DNA from: Curvularia sp. ZM96
Lineage: Eukaryota; Ascomycota; Dothideomycetes; Pleosporales; Pleosporaceae
Length of the DNA: 64,000 nt
Assembly: GCA_022457065.1 (NCBI GenBank)
Contig: JAJGBQ010000005.1
Coordinates: forward strand, 496,001 to 560,000
Direction of reading: 5' to 3'
The translations under genes and the position numbers were made by a program. Of this stretch, positions 58,897 through 64,000 are shown one piece after another. Under the pieces are notes generated by a model. The model was not told where the DNA came from and ran no database searches. It was given only the letters and a program-made list of their open reading frames with translations. The first letter of the stretch is position 1; each line of letters opens with the position of its first letter.

Positions 58897-60017
58897 TCAA
58901 CCAGCAACCACCTTGCGGTCACGGATTGTGAGGCCACGGGGATATAGCTCTTCAAAGCTTTGGCTCGTCTCTTGACTGTTCGCTGCGTTTGCGCGGAAAC
59001 AATACGGCCGCCCATTGCGATACAGGAGACGATACTCAGCCTCGTCCACCTTGCACCGTTGCACAGTGCGCATCGTCCCATCCGCCTCGATAACAAGCGT
59101 CGAGTGCCACGGTGTTGCCCCGAGAGCACCCTTCTCTTGCTGCGGGATAACCGCCATCGAGAGCTTGTCCTTTCCACCAGAGTCGTGAATGGACAGGCGC
59201 ACATACTGCGTAGGCACAGCCGCCATTGCAGCCGAGAAGGCTTTCCAGCGGCCCATCATCTCCTTTGCGGTGTTGGCAATGTTCACCGCCTGATCCTCCG
59301 GGGAAAGAGCAATATGCTTTTCATTCAACGCCAGATCCTGCTTCAGAAATTCAAGATACTTGGTATGCGTCATCTGCATATCGCTGGTACTAGTGTTGGC
59401 CATATCGGCTTCGAATTTGGCATCCCCGTACTGTCGCTTGAGCTCTTTACGAATATCCGATGCATGATCGAGATAATACTGCTTAGATTGGAAATCTCCA
59501 GGAAACCCGAGGATGTCCCATAGTCGCAGGAAGCTGAGGTTGCTGAGATTGTTATCTGCGGCTATCTGTCGAACGCCCTGTCCGAAGTTCCATACAGTTT
59601 CGTCGCTCACACCAAGCAGATCTGTGCGTCATTAGCCAGGCACATATTTCGAGCCTAGTGTACCGACATACCGTTGTAGACAAGACCATCCGAGGTGATG
59701 TGACATTCGGCCCCATGTTCATATACTGCCTTGATCTTCTTGCACAGCCCGTCGAGATGCTTCAATGCAAGCTCTTCACCCAGGTCGGGCAAAACACCCA
59801 ACACCTTGTCCTTTGTGTTTGGGGACTTGAACGGGAAACCAGGAAGCAGCATGCGCACAGGCTCTTTGCGCTCAACCTGCTCTTTGACAATAGGCAGGAA
59901 CGTCTCGAACCCGTCCCATTTGCCTGTCCGCTCGTAGTTCAGACCATACTGCTCGATAATCCGCAGTATCTCATTGGCTTTTGCGTCGACGCTAGTTTGG
60001 GTCATTGTCGAAGTCAT
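58897..60017 (-). CDS. Isocyanide synthase of the Dit1/PvcA family
   Basis: Two exons, 60017-59672 and 59621-58897, with a 50-bp intron (GTATGT...CTAATGAC...ACAG), give 356 aa, about the size of a stand-alone PvcA/IsnA enzyme. The family motif LPGFPFKSPN (residues 58-67) is followed by KVLGVLPDLGEELAL, a HITSDGLVYND stretch across the splice junction and LGVSDETVWNFGQ. The C-terminal half has the usual WHSTLVIEADGTM. Known members convert the amino group of an amino acid (Tyr, Trp, Val and others) to an isonitrile using ribulose-5-phosphate, or make N-formyl tyrosine in yeast spore walls (Dit1). There is no adenylation, NRPS-like or P450 domain fused to it, and no typical tailoring oxygenase lies next to it within the window. 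The substrate is unknown. Confidence 0.87.
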
Positions 60018-61169
60018 GGTTAGAATTTGTTTTTCGAAAGTGAGTGTGAGCTGGAATGTGGTTTCAACGAGTACTTATGTCACGCTACAATCCAGCTGGT
60101 ATGGGGGCTATGCACAGCACAAGGCGTCCGCTGGGCACAGCTGGAAGCACGCACGATCCTGCGCACCGCATGATCCCACTGACAATACTCGTAATACATT
60201 GTTTCCTGAAATTGGCTGCATTCAACGGCCGAAACACCAACATTTTTGCTAGGCTTGGTCCAAATACATGTACAGTGGTGGTATGCTTTGACTGAATCGC
60301 ATCTCCTCCAACGTAACACAAGCAAGTTCCCCGCCATGATCGTCCAGGCCCTTAAGGCGTTCGGCTACTGTGCGCCATCGCCTAATTGCTGCGATGCAGG
60401 GTCGCTCTATTTTGAGACTACGGAGTACTCAGCCGCATCGAGATGCTTTTGGTACCTTCTCAGCCGCAGTGGGTCCATCTTTTCAATGCATACTGTCAGT
60501 GCGTCAAGGGTGCTTTCCCCACCCGAACAAGTACATGAAGCAAAAACAGTAAAGATCTAAAGTAGCCGCGCTTTGATCATGTGACAATAACAATATCATT
60601 GTCCACAACACACAGGCTAGGAGAACAGAAGGAACACGATGACTCCAAAACATGCGAACAACGCAGCGCACAGGTAAAATTCACGCTGGTGAAATTTCTT
60701 CTCCGATTTTCCAACCTTTTTATGAACTGAACATGTCCGTCATGGTTGTGCTTACTTGAATTAGCTCACTATTGCTGTTTTCTAAAACAATTGAAGCACC
60801 TTCAATTAGAGGTCTGTCGGCTTTTTGAGTGCACTACTCGAGTTCCTGGACAAGTGTGGCAGTCCAACTATTAACAGGATAGACCGCTCTTGTCCGTTTT
60901 TTTATTGCTTTATTGGGTATCTGAGTGAACTGCTAGTCTTTTATGCCATGTGCGACTTCAAACAGCGTTTATGTTACTACTAAGCATGTACTCTAGGATA
61001 AGACATCCTAGTAATAATACATTACAAGTAATGGGAAGAAGAATTCTCTCTTCTGGTAGCCCTTACGTTACTAGTAGATTTAATAAAATCAACTCAATTT
61101 TAACGTTTTGTAGAATGGAAGTACTGAAATTTTCATATTATACCTTGCGTGTTGTCACGTTATTATGCA
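60018..61169. other. Intergenic, promoter of the isocyanide synthase and an AT-rich block
   Basis: The left third should hold the isocyanide synthase promoter. From about 60.56 kb to 61.17 kb the sequence turns AT-rich, with T and A runs, and no gene or clear repeat border is visible. It ends at the stop codon of the NLR-like gene. Confidence 0.5.
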
Positions 61170-64000
61170 CTAGTAATCCAGCACAGCAAGTTCAGGCTCT
61201 CGCCAGACATTTTTACGACCCCATCTCAGCCTTATTGTTTCGCCAAAAGGCAGACTTACTGAAGATTTCCAATCAAAAGAATCCATCAAAGCTAGATTTA
61301 TGTACTTCAAAGCAGTGTCGCCAACGTTGACATATCTTCCAGCAGTTTGATCTTCAGAAGCTGTCTCCAATACCGATTGATAGGTTTCAGCGTCATCGAA
61401 CTGTTGCAGTACCCGGAGGACACGTACAAGCATGCAGATAGACATGATGTAATTGGGATGCCGTGATCCGAATGCTTTCAAAAAACAATCGGATGCATCG
61501 AGAAATACAGCGCGTGCTTTGAGAAGGTCCTCGCTCTGGGCTGTCGATGCATAGAACACACCGCGGTGGAAGTTTGCGGTTCCTACGCATGGATGCTCGA
61601 CTCCAAGGGTTTCTTTGTATGTTTCAACAATATTCAGCATTGTAGTCTTTGCATCAACATGGTTGCCGAGCGAAAAGTTCGTACGAGCGATGTTCATGGC
61701 AATGGTGACTGTGCACCGATGTCTTGGTCCGAGCAATGAAGTGGAATCATTGAAAGCTTCTAAGAAGAATGGCCACGGATCTTTGGTAGTCCGGAGCCAT
61801 GAGAGTCGCCCAAGGTTGTTCAGCACCATTAGTATATGTGGATGTCGAGCTGGAAGAAGCTTTCTGAAGCCATCAAGGCATCGAACGTAGAGATCCCACG
61901 ATTCTTGATATTGTCCTGCGGCATGTAGGTACTCAGCCCGATTGTTCGCTGCCACAAGGGTAAACGGGTCGTCTCTTCCAAGCAACGCCTCGTTTTTTGA
62001 CCATGCAAGTGCGGTGAAATGATCGGCTCGCACAAGGTTGCCGGCTTCACGATGGAGGATGCCAAGGGCATCTAAGGTCCTGAAGGTCAACGGATGTTCC
62101 GCCGACTTGAGGTTCATCTTTTCCAACGCGAGTTCCAGAAGTTCTTGCGATCCATGCAAGGATCCCTTCTCGAGTAAAATCTCTCCTAGGTCGTAGAGTG
62201 CTACGGCCGTGTGAAAATGATCGGTGCCGAAGATCGTCACGAATGCCGCAACAGCCTCCCGCATGGCAATTTCAGCGTCTGCAAAGCGCCCCTGCTGACG
62301 ATACAGACACGCGACATTGCTGCGTACTCTGAGAGTCAGCATATCATCAGCACCGTAAAGCTTGGTGCATGCTGCTAGCGCACGTTGGTATAATGGCTCG
62401 GCTTCATCAAGTCGTCCTGCTTGATCAACGGCGACTGCAAGATTTCCGAGAGTCTTCAACGTGCCGAAGTCCTCAGGTCCAAAGGCATCTTCAGAGCATT
62501 GGAGAGCTTCACGATAGAGCGCTTCGGCCTCAACGACTCGGCCTTGATTTGCGAAGCACAAAGCGAGATTGTGGGCAGCGGCAATGGTGATCGGGTCCGT
62601 CATACCCAGCCTTTGTTTGAAGCCCTTATAAGTGCTGGCGAACATTGCCTCGCCTTCCTTCAAACGACCCTGCCTCTCGATGCAGGCTGCGAGTTTGTTC
62701 ATGGTGTCCAGAACCTCGACGGAATCTTCCTCAAATACTTTGCGTCTCATGTCACGCGCCGCAATGTAGGTCCTCTCAGAGTCATCCAGGTCACTGGCTT
62801 CATGGTATGTAAAAGCCATATTGTGTAGAAGTGAAGCCACTCGACTGTGGATGTTACCCAAGTTGCGTTGGTATTCCGGCATAGCCAACTTGAACCATTC
62901 AATCGCTCTTGAGTAATTGCCGCGATTACGCATGCACTGCGCACAAATGACCATAAGTGGAACGTAGTCCCATTGGGCGATGCTTGTCTTGCGTGCTTGT
63001 TCAATCAGTTTGACAGACTGATTGAGATAGGCATCCACAATCGAACGTTCTTTGAATGTATTATCTTTCTCGGGAAATGAGTGATAGAGCACCCGAATTG
63101 CTAAGCGCAATAAACGAGTGCGATCGATTTCTGGAATACTTTGGCCAATCGAGCGACGAGTGAGGTCATGCATCCAAAGAACCTTTTTCTCGCTCAACCT
63201 TCTCACCAGACTCAGGTCGACAAGCTTTGCGATAGCCTTGTACAACCGTTCATTGTCTCTGATTACATTTACTGTTTCGCTTATATCATAGGGTATACTT
63301 CTCAGGGGAAGTAATCGATCTTTTGACTTTGGAGTTCGTGGCGATATACAGCAGACAAGCCGGGCAATAACAGTGAGAAAATTCGACTGATCCGTGGTAT
63401 ACGGAACTATCTGAGGTTTCTTGGCTGCTTCCTGATCCCTACACCAGCAGTCAAGAATAGGGATGGCCTCAGGCTGCAGGACCGAGAACAAACATAGCAG
63501 ATTAGCCGCATCTGCGTGATTCTCTCTGAGATGCCGGAGGATCATAATGAAGTGTTTAGAGATAGGCTCCCGTTGTTTTGAGTAGCTATCTTGCCAGCCG
63601 AGTACCTGATAAGATCAGCCAGTGGATGCCATTGTGTGACCATAACGTACCTGGTCTGGGGCTTTAGAGTACCGATCCAAGTACTCTTCTAGATCGATAC
63701 CATTTTCTTTTATGTAGGAAGCACACTGCTTCACAGCATGGGGAAGATAGCCAACATCTCTGACGATCACTTGCGCTGATTTTCGATTCGCTTCTGTCGG
63801 GGTCATGCTACAGCCTTCAAAGAAAATATCTACGCAATCGTCAAGGGATGGCTCCGTAATTTCCAAGCACGCTCTGTCACGTCCTGTAATGGACTCCATG
63901 GCGCCGCGGCGCTGAGAGGTGAGGATTACATGCCCTTCGGAAGTTGAGGAGAGCAGATCGAGAATAGTGTCATACTCCAAGTTGCTGACGTTGTCAATCA
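61170..64000 (-). CDS. NB-ARC / TPR NLR-like protein, 5' part off the window
   Basis: The N-terminal part lies beyond the right edge. Exons seen: 64000-63651 and 63605-61170, joined by a 45-bp intron (GTACGT...CTGAT...TCAG). The visible protein starts inside the nucleotide-binding domain: IDNVSNLEYD fits the Walker B aspartate, and VILTSQRRGAM fits the following sensor strand (normally with TSR). ARC-type helices follow, with YLPHAVKQCASYIKENG, then a winged-helix-like stretch ending in LWMHDLTRRSI (an MHD-like motif). The rest, about 550 residues, is kinesin-light-chain-type TPR repeats of about 42 residues (GRVVEAEALYREAL, GRLDEAEPLYQRAL, GRFADAEIAMREAV). Fungal NLR-like proteins of this type are linked to heterokaryon incompatibility or proposed immune-like recognition. 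The effector domain would be at the missing N-terminus. Confidence 0.88.

Overview
The window is nuclear DNA from a filamentous ascomycete. Genes carry 1-6 short introns (mostly 43-105 bp) with GT...CTAAC/CTGAC...AG signals. Two degenerate pogo/Fot1-type transposons show the CpA-to-TpA damage left by repeat-induced point mutation (RIP). The gene content (type III PKS, GH79, PvcA-type isocyanide synthase, hybrid histidine kinase, NB-ARC/TPR protein) suggests Pezizomycotina, probably Dothideomycetes/Pleosporales; the lineage is inference. I support 20 protein-coding genes (two cut by the window edges), two DNA transposons with pseudogene transposases, and no tRNA, rRNA or CRISPR.

Left part (1-17.4 kb): a type III polyketide synthase runs off the left edge. 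A 2.7 kb stretch without a supported gene follows, then a small protein with an LPRELRNRIY N-terminus, a secreted GH79 glycoside hydrolase, a membrane J-domain protein and an MFS sugar transporter. Next comes a 5.7 kb stretch with no convincing gene.

Middle (17.4-31 kb): tRNA-His guanylyltransferase (THG1) with a very large Ser/Pro-rich insertion, the G-patch ribosome-assembly factor TMA23, transposon 1 (22,072-24,184), a secreted calcineurin-like phosphoesterase, transposon 2 (26,648-28,492) and a PAF-acetylhydrolase-type lipase. The two transposons differ in sequence but share one terminal design: a 9-nt cap followed by two tandem 17-nt units. Their stop codons imply RIP on the same DNA strand in both.

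Core housekeeping block (32-55 kb): a bZIP factor, TFIIA large subunit (TOA1), checkpoint clamp RAD1, oligosaccharyltransferase subunit OST5 (79 aa in four exons), GCN5 acetyltransferase, a CNT nucleoside transporter, CDC20, a kelch-BTB protein of Ral2/LZTR1 layout and a TPR/F-box/LRR protein of Dia2/Pof3 layout. These serve transcription, cell-cycle, glycosylation and ubiquitin functions and look like conserved single-copy genes.

Right part (55-64 kb): a hybrid histidine kinase, a Dit1/PvcA-type isocyanide synthase and the C-terminal part of an NB-ARC/TPR NLR-like protein, all on the minus strand. This end looks accessory: sensing, an unusual metabolite and possible self/non-self or immune-like recognition.

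Most multi-exon models were built by hand from splice signals and reading-frame continuity, and every completed model sums to a whole number of codons.
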